Of a DNA stretch of 64,000 nucleotides, positions 9,374 through 18,132 are shown one piece after another; position 1 is the stretch's first letter, and every line of letters begins with the position of its first letter. The notes below the pieces were generated by a model. The model was not told the origin of the DNA. It saw nothing but the letters and a program-made list of their open reading frames with translations, and ran no database searches. This DNA comes from [Clostridium] citroniae WAL-17108. Lineage in GTDB: Bacteria > Bacillota > Clostridia > Lachnospirales > Lachnospiraceae. The DNA is taken from assembly GCF_000233455.1 (NCBI RefSeq), contig NZ_JH376426.1, forward strand, positions 242,496 through 306,495, given 5' to 3'. Position numbers and translations under genes: made by a program.

Positions 9374-10444
9374 TTACAGGCCGAACCTGTACTCTCCGTC
9401 AGGCATATGGACCGTCACCTGGTCGTACTGCCATCTGTCGTCATCCATAACCCAGCTCTGGGCTCCCCGCAGTTCAAAGTTCCAATCAGCCAGCTGGCCT
9501 CCCACCTGCTCCATGCGGGCCGCCACCTTGTGGCGCACATTATAGGGGCAGTACATCAAAAGATAGCCTCCCCCGCCGGCTCCCAAAAGCTTTCCGCCCA
9601 GGGCCCCTGCTTTCAGGGCCTCGTCATAGAGCTCATCAATCTGGGGTGTGGTTATCTTGGAGCTCATGCGCTTTTTGCTCTGCCATCCATAGTCCAAAAG
9701 CTTTCCGAAGCTGTGGAGGTTGCCCTTTAACAGCTCATCCTTTAATGCATAGGCCAGGGCCTTCACCTCGCACATGGCCTGAAAACTGTCCTTTTTCTCA
9801 TAGTTTTGGACCTGGTCCTTGATAATGTTGGCGGATACATGGATCTTTCCCGTGTAGCAGAGCAGCAGGTTGTACTGCAGCTCATGGATGATATCCTTCT
9901 TAATGCGCAGAGGATTCACCACCACATTATTGCGTCCATGGAACTCGATAAAATTAAATCCGCCAAAGCTGGCCGCATACTGATCCTGGTAACCTCCATC
10001 GATCCCCAGATCCAGACGCTCCACCTGGTAAGCCAGGTCCGCCATGGCATAGGCGTCCATCATAGTTCCCTTCCAGCGGGACATGGCCATGAGCATGGCT
10101 ACCATCACCGTAGAGGACGTTCCAAGACCTGAGCCCGGAGGCGCGTCACACTGCAGGAACACCTCGCAGCCCTGCTTGATATCCATGGCCTTTAAGGCGG
10201 CGGTTACCAGGTCCAGCTTTCCGTTATAGACATAATTCTCATTTGTATTGTATTTGACCGTCATATCAAAATCAATGGAATTCACAATGATCTGGTCATC
10301 CTCCCTGGGGACAATGGAACAATACGCATATTTATTAATGGTGCTTCCGATAATGGCCCCGCCCTGTTCCTCGCAGAACGGCGCCACATCGGTTCCCCCT
10401 CCGCCAAAGCTTACGCGAAGGGGCGCCCTTCCTCTGATCACCAT
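9374..10444 (-). CDS. hddA: D-glycero-D-manno-heptose 7-phosphate kinase (GHMP family)
   Basis: GHMP kinase of 356 residues that phosphorylates heptose 7-phosphate at C1. The N-terminus RGRAPLRVSFGGGGTDVAPF and the ATP-binding PPGSGLGTSSTVMVAML are typical of HddA. The C-terminal glycine-rich GALGGKLLGAGGGGYLL matches GHMP motif 3. In the Gram-positive pathway first described for S-layer glycans, HddA and HddC make the GDP-linked alpha form, in contrast to the bifunctional HldE of Gram-negative LPS. The gene overlaps the end of hddC by 7 nt. Confidence 0.94.
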   Translation of the reverse strand: MVIRGRAPLRVSFGGGGTDVAPFCEEQGGAIIGSTINKYAYCSIVPREDDQIIVNSIDFDMTVKYNTNENYVYNGKLDLVTAALKAMDIKQGCEVFLQCDAPPGSGLGTSSTVMVAMLMAMSRWKGTMMDAYAMADLAYQVERLDLGIDGGYQDQYAASFGGFNFIEFHGRNNVVVNPLRIKKDIIHELQYNLLLCYTGKIHVSANIIKDQVQNYEKKDSFQAMCEVKALAYALKDELLKGNLHSFGKLLDYGWQSKKRMSSKITTPQIDELYDEALKAGALGGKLLGAGGGGYLLMYCPYNVRHKVAARMEQVGGQLADWNFELRGAQSWVMDDDRWQYDQVTVHMPDGEYRFGL

Positions 10445-11145
10445 ATAACCTTCCTCCTCACATCTTCCTGGAACTGGTAGTATGCCTCGGGAATGCCGAT
10501 ATCGATAAAATATCCGTCATTGACAAAACCTCCCAGCCTTTTTTCCTCGCCCAGCCATCTGGGTATCATGTCATTTTCCAGTGAAACCTTTCCCTCCGGT
10601 ATCCTGTCAAGCAGCTCCCTTTTCATCAGGTAGACGCCGCCGTTAATGGTCCCTGTTCTGGCTTCCTCTATTTTTTCGTTAAATGCAGTGAGTATCCCTT
10701 CCCGGTCCAGGACAGCCTGTCCATATCTGGACACATCCTCCACTTCCCGCAGTACAAGGGCCATGTCCAGATCCCGGACATCCATGATCTTGGACAGCCG
10801 CGTATAATCGATCTGATAAAATGTATCCGCATTGAGGACATAGAACCTGTCCTGTGTGATCAGTCGGCCCGCATTCTTAATAGCCCCCGCTGTTCCCAGC
10901 AATGTCTCCTCATAGGCGTAGGAAGCATGAAATCCAAACCTGTCTCCACTGCCAAAATGCTCCTCCACCATGGAACCCTTATACCCCACGGCAAAGATAA
11001 TGTCCGTGATCCCGTGGCGCACCAGTTCCCTGGTCACATACTCCATAAAAGGGCGTCCTTCAATCAGCGCCATGGGCTTGGGCCGGTCGCTTACCACGCT
11101 GCGAAGCCGTGTGCCAAGTCCGCCGGCCAAAAGTATTGCTTCCAT
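10438..11145 (-). CDS. hddC: D-glycero-D-manno-heptose 1-phosphate guanylyltransferase
   Basis: Sugar-phosphate nucleotidyltransferase of 235 residues. The signature LAGGLGTRLRSVVSDRPKPM begins at residue 6, followed by a metal-binding LNADTFYQ. Such sequences beside hddA, gmhA and gmhB transfer GMP to heptose 1-phosphate and give GDP-D-glycero-D-manno-heptose. The nucleotide specificity itself cannot be read from the motifs, so GDP is taken from the neighbourhood. The upstream 99-nt gap contains short repeats of the CCGGTCTGT type. Confidence 0.9.
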   Translation of the reverse strand: MEAILLAGGLGTRLRSVVSDRPKPMALIEGRPFMEYVTRELVRHGITDIIFAVGYKGSMVEEHFGSGDRFGFHASYAYEETLLGTAGAIKNAGRLITQDRFYVLNADTFYQIDYTRLSKIMDVRDLDMALVLREVEDVSRYGQAVLDREGILTAFNEKIEEARTGTINGGVYLMKRELLDRIPEGKVSLENDMIPRWLGEEKRLGGFVNDGYFIDIGIPEAYYQFQEDVRRKVIW

Positions 11146-11159
11146 TCCTCATCCTCCAT

Positions 11160-11226
11160 TCGGTCCGTTTTTCCGTCTGTCCTTCCGGTCTGTTCTTCCG
11201 GTCTGTCCGCCGGTCCGGTCTGCTGC
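11160..11226. repeat. Short imperfect direct repeats upstream of hddC
   Basis: The gap between the 1314-residue glycosyltransferase gene and hddC holds a run of related 9-12 nt units (variants of TTCCGGTCTGT and TCCGTCTGTCC). No open reading frame or clear promoter was seen in it. It could be a slippage product or a weak spacer; nothing shows a function. Confidence 0.5.
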
Positions 11227-11244
11227 AACGGCCAATGCACATCC

Positions 11245-14200
11245 TTATCTCTGTGTAAAATCTTCCTCAATTACCTTCCAGGCCCCTTCCAGGCTGAAAT
11301 ATTTTTTAATATAATCCTGGGTTTTGCGGCAAAGTTCCCTGCACCGCTCATTGTCCCGGTACAGGTTTACCACCCGGTCCGCGAACTGCTCCGCCTCGTC
11401 TGCCGTCTCCAGGACGGATTCCACAAAGGGAATGCCCTCCGCTCCCGTGGAGGTGGTCACAATGGGAGCGCCATTGTAAATGGCCTCCACCACCTTGCCC
11501 TTGACTCCGGCTCCGTACCGGAGGGGCACCACCACCAGCTTGCAGCTTGCATAAAGGCTTTCCAGTTCCTCCTCGCTTACAAACCCCTTGATGATGATTC
11601 CATTTCCATCCTGCTCCAAGGCCCTGATCTCATCCGTCACCTTAGAGCCCACCACGTAAAACTTTATGCCCGGTATGCGCTCCCTGATCCCCGGGAAGAT
11701 CTCCCTTGCAAACCAGAGCACCGCATCCGCGTTAGGCGGATGGGCAAAGCCGCCCACAAACAGCAAACCTTCCCTTTTTGCAAAGTCATCCCGGATGTCC
11801 GTAAGGAATGTGTCATATACATAAGCGGTTATGGCCTTTGCCCGGATGCTTCCGTCAATGGCATGGATGGCATCGATCTCCACATAGGAGGGATAATAAG
11901 ATACCGCTGCCTTATGCATCATGGTCAGTTCCACGGATTTCCAGTAATCTGCTTCCCGCTTGATCTCAATATCCCCGGTCAGGGCATACTCCCTTCCCAG
12001 ACGCAAAAAATGCAGGTCATGGCCATAATAAATCACCTTTATCCCGGTGTAATCCCTGATATAATCCACATACTTGGTGGCGATATGGGGACGGTTCAGG
12101 TAAGCATAGGAAATCTCATCCCCATTTTCCTTAAGCCAGTCCCAGATGCCTGCCGCGTATCCATCGCCGTAGAGCACCTCGATCCCCATCTGCTGCAGGG
12201 TGGTGGAATAGGGCTCCTCGTGAAGGAAATTATCGCCCAAAAACTTCACCACATATCCCTTTTTCAGGAACATCTTCAGGTACTGGTATGTGGTCTTGGA
12301 ACCGGCGTCCCTGTCAAAGGTGGGCACATAGTGGTCCACCACCAGGATAATCTCCTTTCCCTGGCTGCGTTCCCTTGCCCTAAAGGGATTGGGATTGCCC
12401 GTATTGACGCACTGCCCCTTCAGCTCCACCGCCCATTTTTCCTTCAGCTTTTCACTGTTCTCCACCTGATAGCGCTTAAGCCCGGTACCATTCACATCCG
12501 TGCCATTGGAAATGCCTTCATAGTGGATCACCTTGGACAACGGCTGGTACACTACCCGGTACCCGGCCTTTCTCACCTCAAACGCAAGGTCCGAATCCTC
12601 GCAGTAAGCCGGCGCATACCGCTGGTCAAATCCTCCGATCCGCTTCCACAGGGACACGGGCAGCAGAATGGCTGCTCCTGATATATAGTCTACATCTTTT
12701 ACATAATTGTATTCCGCTTTGTCCGGGTCATCCAGACGGCCGTAGTTCCAGCCGGAGCCATCGCTCCAGATAATGCCGCCTGCTTCCTGGAGACGTCCGT
12801 CCGGGTACACCAGCTTAGATCCCACCATGCCGATGGAGGGATCCGACTCAATCAGTGTTACAAGAGATGAAAGCCATCCCCGGGTCACCTTGGTGTCATT
12901 GTTCAGGAACATGATATATTTGCCCCGCGCCGCCTCTGCGGCATGGTTGCAGTTTCTCAAAAATCCCTGGTTTGTCTGGTTGCGGCTGATGACCAGGCCT
13001 TCCACATACTGGTCCAGCCGGGCGGTGGCATCCGTGGATACATCATCGGCAATAATGACCTCATATGTCACATCCTTTGTAAATTCCAGGATCGACTGAA
13101 GGCAGGCATAGGTGTAATGCACCTGGTTGTAGCAGGGAATGACAATGGATACCATGGGGCCTTCCCAGCCTCCGGGTCCCTCTTTTCCCTGGCCCGGCAC
13201 CTGGGGGAACCTTAGTCTGCCATATTTCAGGTAATCCTCCCCGATTTCAAAATCCCCATTGATCAGGTTTCGCCCCTCTTTGGCCGCATACATCCTGCCG
13301 TAACGCACCGGGTGTTTTACCGTATTAAAACAATAGTTCAGGATCTTGCGTTTCCTGGTCCCCTTTGGGAATACCCGGTTCACCCCATTGCCCAGCTTGC
13401 GGCGCAGTTTGAATATAAGGGCTTCGTGGCCGTTCAGATAGGTGGCCAGCTTGCCAAGCTCATCAATCTCATGGCGCAGGTCCCTGATCATCACCTCCAG
13501 GTTGGCCACATGGTTGTTGGTCAGGCGCTGCACCTCCTGTTCCTTGCGGATCTGGAGATTCTTTTCCTCCACCTCTGCCTGGAGCTGGTTGATCCTGTCC
13601 TTTGCCCTGGCAAGGCCCTGGTCTGCCTGCCTCAGTTCCTCCAATGTGGTCACCTTCTGGCTGTAGCCTGCCAGATATCCCTGGTTTCCATCCCCGTGCA
13701 CATAGGACTGGAAGGCTCTTTCCATGGAAGCATACACGGACGCCATCTCCCCGGATACTGAGAATTCCTTCAGAAACCCTTCCAGCCCTTCATAGTCCAG
13801 TAAGTTTTCATATTTATAATAGAAATAAGCCAGATTACGGTATTGTACAAAATGGGCCGGTACGGGAAAATCAAACACCCATTCGTAATCCAGACAGTAC
13901 AGACCGTCTTCCCTGCCGTCCTCTCCCTCTACGACCATCAGATTTTCAAACAGCCCGTCAATGTTGCTCACACGGTAGGAACTGTCGCTGATATCCGGTA
14001 TCTCCCCAAATACCTCCGTAAACTCAGGTGTAACGGCAAAGGGCATGATCTGGTCCTCTGGCACGCCAAAGAGCACCTTCATGGCTGCCTCTATAGCCTC
14101 CACAGGCGCTTTTCCTTCCCTGATCTCCCTGCCCAGACGTTCTGCCAGTGTCTCTCCACGCAAAAAGGAAAACCGCACCGTCATCCCGTCCCGGGATATA

Positions 14201-15189
14201 TCCGGCTCCAGCACACGGACCGAAGGGTTAAATTCCTGGAGTTGTCCGTATTTCTTCTGAAAGGAAAGAATATGCCAGCTTCCCTGGCTCCCAAGAGCCG
14301 CCTTTTCCACATAGCGGGTTCCCTTTTCCTCCAGAATGCTGGTCCGGATCTGGAATTTTCCTTTCCTGGTACGGTTATATTTTGTGAAGATGGTTTTCTG
14401 GGCAGGGGCATCCGCTGACGCCACAATTAAAAATCCATTGGCAAACCGTCCAAAGTCCCCCTCGCTGATAAGCCTGTCAAAGATCTCTTCCTCATGAAAA
14501 CAGGCATACCGCGGTTTGTCATAGGCCATATCCATGTGGGTAATGTCACCCTTGCCCGGAAGATAGCGGTCTGAATAAATGGACACAGGCAGCCTGTGAT
14601 CCGGCATAGGGTAGTAGAACTCAACCCGGGGCAGTCCGGCATCCAAAAAGGCTGCCTCAAGCTCCCCCTTCATCCAGGCGCCCTCCTGTGGGTCATATCC
14701 GCCTCCTGCCAAAAACCGAAGCCCTATGGTATTCTCACATGCAAATACAAGGCGGCCATGATCCTTCAGGTATTTCCCGGCCCGGCCTATGATCTGTCTT
14801 ATATCAGCCTTTTGCCCCGTTCCGCTGCTCGGCCCTATGAGGAAAACCCAGTCAAACCTGCTCTCCCCGTCCTCCAGTCCATAGGTAATATTGGACTTGT
14901 CCCGGTTCCGTTCCCGGTTAACGGCCAGATTTTCATCCCTGCTGTCCATCACCGTCACATGGGCACAGCGGTCAGCCAGGAGCCCGGTGAACGCACCGTA
15001 ACCGGATCCTATCTCCAACACCTGGTCATGGACAGAGAGATCCAGCCACTCCAGAAGATTCTCCCGGACAGGAGTCAGGGCATGAAGCACCTCCGGACGG
15101 TGGTCTGATGTAAGCGCCCGCTCTATGCCTTCCTGCGTGCTGCCGTATGTTTTAAATAAATCTAAGATTTCATAACTGATGTCGTTCAT
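11245..15189 (-). CDS. Multidomain methyltransferase / kinase-like / GT2 / GT4 glycan assembly protein
   Basis: Protein of 1314 residues with four readable modules. Residues about 30-190 are an SAM methyltransferase (LEIGSGYGAFTG, about 56-67). Residues about 250-490 resemble a phosphotransferase/kinase-like fold with a CLDYEWVFDFP segment. A coiled coil spans about 520-580. A family 2 glycosyltransferase starts near 678 (VSIVIPCYNQ, later FLNNDTKVT), and a family 4 glycosyltransferase runs from about 946 to the end (ILVVDHYVPTFDRDAGS, then FVGGFAHPPNADAV). Similar proteins elongate and cap ABC-exported O-polysaccharides. It is 26 nt after wzt, consistent with a chain-terminating or length-setting partner of that exporter; this role is inferred. 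Confidence 0.88.
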   Translation of the reverse strand: MNDISYEILDLFKTYGSTQEGIERALTSDHRPEVLHALTPVRENLLEWLDLSVHDQVLEIGSGYGAFTGLLADRCAHVTVMDSRDENLAVNRERNRDKSNITYGLEDGESRFDWVFLIGPSSGTGQKADIRQIIGRAGKYLKDHGRLVFACENTIGLRFLAGGGYDPQEGAWMKGELEAAFLDAGLPRVEFYYPMPDHRLPVSIYSDRYLPGKGDITHMDMAYDKPRYACFHEEEIFDRLISEGDFGRFANGFLIVASADAPAQKTIFTKYNRTRKGKFQIRTSILEEKGTRYVEKAALGSQGSWHILSFQKKYGQLQEFNPSVRVLEPDISRDGMTVRFSFLRGETLAERLGREIREGKAPVEAIEAAMKVLFGVPEDQIMPFAVTPEFTEVFGEIPDISDSSYRVSNIDGLFENLMVVEGEDGREDGLYCLDYEWVFDFPVPAHFVQYRNLAYFYYKYENLLDYEGLEGFLKEFSVSGEMASVYASMERAFQSYVHGDGNQGYLAGYSQKVTTLEELRQADQGLARAKDRINQLQAEVEEKNLQIRKEQEVQRLTNNHVANLEVMIRDLRHEIDELGKLATYLNGHEALIFKLRRKLGNGVNRVFPKGTRKRKILNYCFNTVKHPVRYGRMYAAKEGRNLINGDFEIGEDYLKYGRLRFPQVPGQGKEGPGGWEGPMVSIVIPCYNQVHYTYACLQSILEFTKDVTYEVIIADDVSTDATARLDQYVEGLVISRNQTNQGFLRNCNHAAEAARGKYIMFLNNDTKVTRGWLSSLVTLIESDPSIGMVGSKLVYPDGRLQEAGGIIWSDGSGWNYGRLDDPDKAEYNYVKDVDYISGAAILLPVSLWKRIGGFDQRYAPAYCEDSDLAFEVRKAGYRVVYQPLSKVIHYEGISNGTDVNGTGLKRYQVENSEKLKEKWAVELKGQCVNTGNPNPFRARERSQGKEIILVVDHYVPTFDRDAGSKTTYQYLKMFLKKGYVVKFLGDNFLHEEPYSTTLQQMGIEVLYGDGYAAGIWDWLKENGDEISYAYLNRPHIATKYVDYIRDYTGIKVIYYGHDLHFLRLGREYALTGDIEIKREADYWKSVELTMMHKAAVSYYPSYVEIDAIHAIDGSIRAKAITAYVYDTFLTDIRDDFAKREGLLFVGGFAHPPNADAVLWFAREIFPGIRERIPGIKFYVVGSKVTDEIRALEQDGNGIIIKGFVSEEELESLYASCKLVVVPLRYGAGVKGKVVEAIYNGAPIVTTSTGAEGIPFVESVLETADEAEQFADRVVNLYRDNERCRELCRKTQDYIKKYFSLEGAWKVIEEDFTQR

Positions 15190-15215
15190 GAATTTCCTCT
15201 TTTTACTTTAGCATG

Positions 15216-16574
15216 TTAACTGTCACTGCTTTTCTTTTCTGCCCTGACCTGGGACTCCATATCATATACGCCCACTGTGTTCTTGTTGGATATCACGGTG
15301 ATATTGGTCACATTATACAGGCGGTGGTACACCACGTGCTCCCCGTGTTCAAATCCGGTACAGGACATGCTCAGCAGATATTCGCCTCCCTGAAGCGTCA
15401 TCTTCTGGGTAAACTCCACGGTATATTCATCCCCATTTTTCACCGGCTTTATGTCCGCTCCCTCAAACATGGTGTTGGTGCCGGTCAGATCCGTGCCCTT
15501 TTTGTCCTTGATCGTATAGGTGAAAATGGGTGCGTCAATCTCGGTGTTAAACCGGATGCACTCCTTGATCGTAAACATTTCCCCTTTAAGGAGAAGGTTG
15601 GTGATATTGCCCCTCTCATCAAAGAGGCCCAGGTCATAGATCTCCGCCCGTCCGTCCCCGTATTCCGTCCTGTCAAAGTTAATGGTCAGCTGGTCCTTCA
15701 TGAGTTGGCCTGTTACATGGCCTTCCTCCTTTTGATCCAGGCCCATGCCTCCGGAAAAGTCAGACATCCCTACCGGATCCTCGGCCTTTTCCCTGTCCAG
15801 CTCCGCTTTCAGGGAATCCATCTGACCGGCCAGTATCTTCTTATATAGATCCACCATATGGCCGGGCTCGCCCTCCGACACAAATTCACCCTTGTTTAGC
15901 AGCACTACCTTGTCACAGTATTTGATGATGCTCCCCATGTCATGGGTCACCATCAAAATGGTCGTTCCCTTCTGGCGTATCTCCTCCATCCTGCGGTAGC
16001 ATTTCGCCTGGAAAAATACATCTCCCACGGACAGAGCCTCATCCACGATCAGTATCTCAGGATCCACATTAATGGCTAACGCAAAAGCCAGCCGTACAAA
16101 CATACCGCTGGAATAAGTCTTCACCGGCTGGTATACAAAATCCCCGATCTCCGCAAAGTCCAGAATATCCTGAAGCTTGGCGTCCATCTCCTTTTTCGTA
16201 TACCCCATCATGGTGCCGTTCATATATATATTTTCAATTCCCGTGTAATCCATATTAAAGCCGGCGCCCAGCTCCAGCAGGGCCGATATCTTTCCATTCA
16301 CTTCCACCTGGCCTGTGGTGGGGGTCAGAACACCTGTGATGATCTTTAAAATGGTGGACTTGCCCGAACCATTGGTTCCTATGATACCTACGGTCTCGCC
16401 TTTTTTTACCTGGAAGGACAACTGGTTCAATGCATAAAAATCCCTGTGGTAATTCTTATGGGAAATGCTCATGGATTCCTTCAGCCTGTCAATGGGTTTC
16501 TCATATAGTCTGTATACCTTTGTCACATCCGCAACATTGATGGCATACCCGTTGTCTTGATCTTTTACTGGCAT
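15216..16574 (-). CDS. wzt: Polysaccharide ABC exporter ATPase with C-terminal glycan-binding domain
   Basis: Cytoplasmic ATPase that powers export of undecaprenyl-linked polysaccharide. The nucleotide-binding domain shows Walker A GTNGSGKST, signature YSSGMFVRLAFALA, Walker B ILIVDEAL and an H-loop THDMGS. After about residue 260 there is a linker and a beta-rich Wzt C-terminal domain, which in the E. coli O9a type recognises the modified chain end. The start at 16574 (MPVKDQDN) has GGAG upstream; the earlier in-frame ATG at 16598 has no ribosome site. No permease is adjacent; the only candidate is wzm at 28970-29782. Confidence 0.92.
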   Translation of the reverse strand: MPVKDQDNGYAINVADVTKVYRLYEKPIDRLKESMSISHKNYHRDFYALNQLSFQVKKGETVGIIGTNGSGKSTILKIITGVLTPTTGQVEVNGKISALLELGAGFNMDYTGIENIYMNGTMMGYTKKEMDAKLQDILDFAEIGDFVYQPVKTYSSGMFVRLAFALAINVDPEILIVDEALSVGDVFFQAKCYRRMEEIRQKGTTILMVTHDMGSIIKYCDKVVLLNKGEFVSEGEPGHMVDLYKKILAGQMDSLKAELDREKAEDPVGMSDFSGGMGLDQKEEGHVTGQLMKDQLTINFDRTEYGDGRAEIYDLGLFDERGNITNLLLKGEMFTIKECIRFNTEIDAPIFTYTIKDKKGTDLTGTNTMFEGADIKPVKNGDEYTVEFTQKMTLQGGEYLLSMSCTGFEHGEHVVYHRLYNVTNITVISNKNTVGVYDMESQVRAEKKSSDS

Positions 16575-16598
16575 AAAACAATCTCCATCCTGAAACAT

Positions 16599-16806
16599 GT
16601 CTGTTTAAAAACAGGTTCCGGCAGCAGCACGTCCCATCTCCCGGAAACTATGGCCCCGAAGAAGATGACGTAGAAGGCTACGCCGGCTGAATCGGGGCCA
16701 ATGTACCGCGAAGCGGGCGCGCTATGTCCCACTGTGCCGGGCAGGGCCTGGCGGATCCGTTGGGACAGACTGTCGGAAATGAATTTTTAAACACGCTATG
16801 GGCATA
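16599..16806 (-). ncRNA. Highly structured leader upstream of wzt (possible repeat element)
   Basis: The gap before wzt contains several nested inverted repeats on the minus strand: TGTCCCA/TGGGACA, CCGC-TTC-GCGG, an 8-bp perfect GGCCCCGA/TCGGGGCC enclosing GTAG-CCTT-CTAC, GTTTCCGG/CCGGAAC and CTGTTT/AAACAG. On the plus strand it reads ATG at 16650, one TAG at 16671, then 38 open codons to TAA at 16788. It is therefore either a structured mRNA leader or a dispersed repeat with a decayed short reading frame. I cannot assign it to a known riboswitch class. Confidence 0.5.
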
Positions 16807-16812
16807 AGTATA
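16807..16812 (-). promoter_or_regulatory. Extended -10 element for the wzt operon
   Basis: The minus strand reads TGCTATACT here, a good extended -10 (TGnTATACT). No convincing -35 precedes it. Transcription from this point would give a leader of about 225 nt before the wzt start, containing the structured element. Confidence 0.45.
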
Positions 16813-16874
16813 GCATACAATGCGATATTTTTATACCTCAAACAATATTTTTCAAAAAAAGTTAAGGAATCCTA

Positions 16875-16903
16875 TTGACATTTTTAACTGTATGTTTTAT
16901 AGT
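16875..16903 (+). promoter_or_regulatory. Sigma-70 promoter of the rhodanese lipoprotein gene
   Basis: TTGACA at 16875-16880, a 17-nt spacer and TATAGT at 16898-16903 form a near-consensus promoter about 46 nt before the coding start. No Crp-type palindrome lies at this promoter, unlike the next two genes. Confidence 0.8.
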
Positions 16904-16949
16904 TACAGTATGAACTGTATTAAAACCAATTACAGAAAGGAGCCATGTG

Positions 16950-17426
16950 ATGAAGAAACTAAATCCCACCCTATTTGCTGTTTTTCTCCTGTGCGGCGCC
17001 GCCCTGGCCGCGTGCAGCACATCCGGCGGCACCGCAACAGCAGCTCCCCCGCCTTCTGCGCAGGCAATGCCCCAGGAAACACAAGCACAGGAAGCACAGC
17101 CCCAGGAAGCACAGGGCACCTACCGCAAGATCACGGCCCAGGAAGCAAAGGCAATGATGGATAAGGGAGACGTTACGGTGGTGGATGTGCGCAGGTCGGA
17201 TGAATATGCGGCAGGACATATCCCCGGCTCCATCCTGGTTCCAAATGAGGAGATCGGCGACACACAGCCGGAAGAACTTCCGGACCTGGACGCGGTCCTT
17301 TTAGTCCACTGCCGCACCGGGATAAGGAGCAGGCAGGCCTCCGACAAATTGATCAAATTGGGATATACCAATGTCTATGATTTTGGCGGCATTGCAGATT
17401 GGCCCTATGACACGGTGACAGAGTGA
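16950..17426 (+). CDS. Rhodanese-domain lipoprotein
   Basis: Protein of 158 residues exported and lipid-anchored: signal peptide with lipobox LAAC (Cys22), an alanine/glutamine/glutamate linker to about residue 56, then a single rhodanese domain. The active-site loop CRTGIR has Cys121, so sulfurtransferase chemistry is possible at the outer face of the membrane. The ATG at 16950 is chosen over the GTG at 16947 because AAAGGAG sits 7 nt upstream. Its neighbours are thioredoxin and iron-sulfur proteins, which suggests handling of thiols, persulfide or sulfur species outside the cell; the substrate is unknown. Confidence 0.88.
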   Translation: MKKLNPTLFAVFLLCGAALAACSTSGGTATAAPPPSAQAMPQETQAQEAQPQEAQGTYRKITAQEAKAMMDKGDVTVVDVRRSDEYAAGHIPGSILVPNEEIGDTQPEELPDLDAVLLVHCRTGIRSRQASDKLIKLGYTNVYDFGGIADWPYDTVTE

Positions 17427-17503
17427 AATAAAACCCTGTCCGTCCTCTTATAAGTTTGGCTTAAAGGAGGAATCTTAAACATTAGATATAAGAATGAATG
17501 TTT

Positions 17504-17546
17504 GGTGATTTTTGTCACATAACTCTCCGCTAAAATGTGGTATGCT
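17504..17546 (+). promoter_or_regulatory. Crp-type operator and extended -10 promoter of trxA
   Basis: GGTGA-TTTTTG-TCACA (17504-17519) is a Crp-family palindrome. An extended -10 TGGTATGCT ends at 17546. The palindrome centre lies 29.5 nt before the first base of the -10 hexamer, giving a position near -41.5, the class II activator geometry. The ferredoxin promoter at 18133 has exactly the same spacing. Confidence 0.72.
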
Positions 17547-17597
17547 ATAAGCAGTTAATGAAATAATAATATTGAATATAAATCAGGAGGTTTTATC

Positions 17598-17915
17598 ATG
17601 GAAATTAAACATTTATCTAAAAGCGAATTTGATCAGGCAGTAAACGCAGGGGATGATCTGGTGATCGTTGATTTCTTTGCAACATGGTGCGGTCCCTGCA
17701 AGATGCTTTCACCCGTTGTAGAGCGTATGGCTGACAAGTACGGGGACGTACATTTTTATAAGGTAGATATTGATGAGGAGATCGATCTTGCTTCCCGTTT
17801 CCAGGTCATGAGCGTTCCCACCCTCCTCTACATGAAAAGGGGCGAGATCGTTGGTAAGTCCGTAGGTCTTGTGTCCCCGGCCGATATGGAGCGGGAGATC
17901 CAGAAGAATAAATAG
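17598..17915 (+). CDS. trxA: Thioredoxin
   Basis: Dithiol oxidoreductase of 105 residues, the usual thioredoxin length. The active site WCGPCK is at residues 30-35 with Cys31 and Cys34, and the cis-proline SVPT places Pro74. There is no signal peptide, so it acts in the cytoplasm. An AGGAGG lies upstream of the ATG. The promoter holds a Crp-type operator, so this copy is likely part of a regulated redox response rather than the constitutive housekeeping gene. Confidence 0.96.
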   Translation: MEIKHLSKSEFDQAVNAGDDLVIVDFFATWCGPCKMLSPVVERMADKYGDVHFYKVDIDEEIDLASRFQVMSVPTLLYMKRGEIVGKSVGLVSPADMEREIQKNK

Positions 17916-17958
17916 TCTGCACGATCCTTACAAAATTGGTAACAGTTCAGAACGGCGG

Positions 17959-18019
17959 GAAAATGGGTGCAAAAGCGGGCATTAAGCTTGCTTATAAGTC
18001 CGTTTTTACACCCATTTTC
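17959..18019. repeat. 20-bp inverted repeat downstream of trxA
   Basis: Two arms at 17959-17978 and 18000-18019 are reverse complements with 18 of 20 matches, separated by 21 nt that can form a small inner stem. There is no T-run after it, so it is not a standard terminator. It may protect the trxA mRNA 3' end or be a small mobile hairpin. Confidence 0.65.
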
Positions 18020-18051
18020 ACATCGGACGGACAGCTACCAAAATAGATTTA

Positions 18052-18092
18052 AAAACCGCGGCCCCTCACACAGGCCGCGGTTTTTAATTTTT
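18052..18092 (+). terminator. Rho-independent terminator after trxA
   Basis: A 12-bp perfect stem (AAAACCGCGGCC with GGCCGCGGTTTT), a 9-nt loop and the tail TTTTTAATTTTT. It lies about 140 nt after the trxA stop and closes that transcript before the next Crp-type promoter. Confidence 0.92.
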
Positions 18093-18132
18093 ATACGGTA
18101 CATCTGTACACCGCTTCCGTACATTGCTTCTA

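Noticed and set aside
10927-12681. 584-codon plus-strand reading frame
   Set aside because: Crosses hddC and the large glycosyltransferase on the wrong strand; no domain seen.
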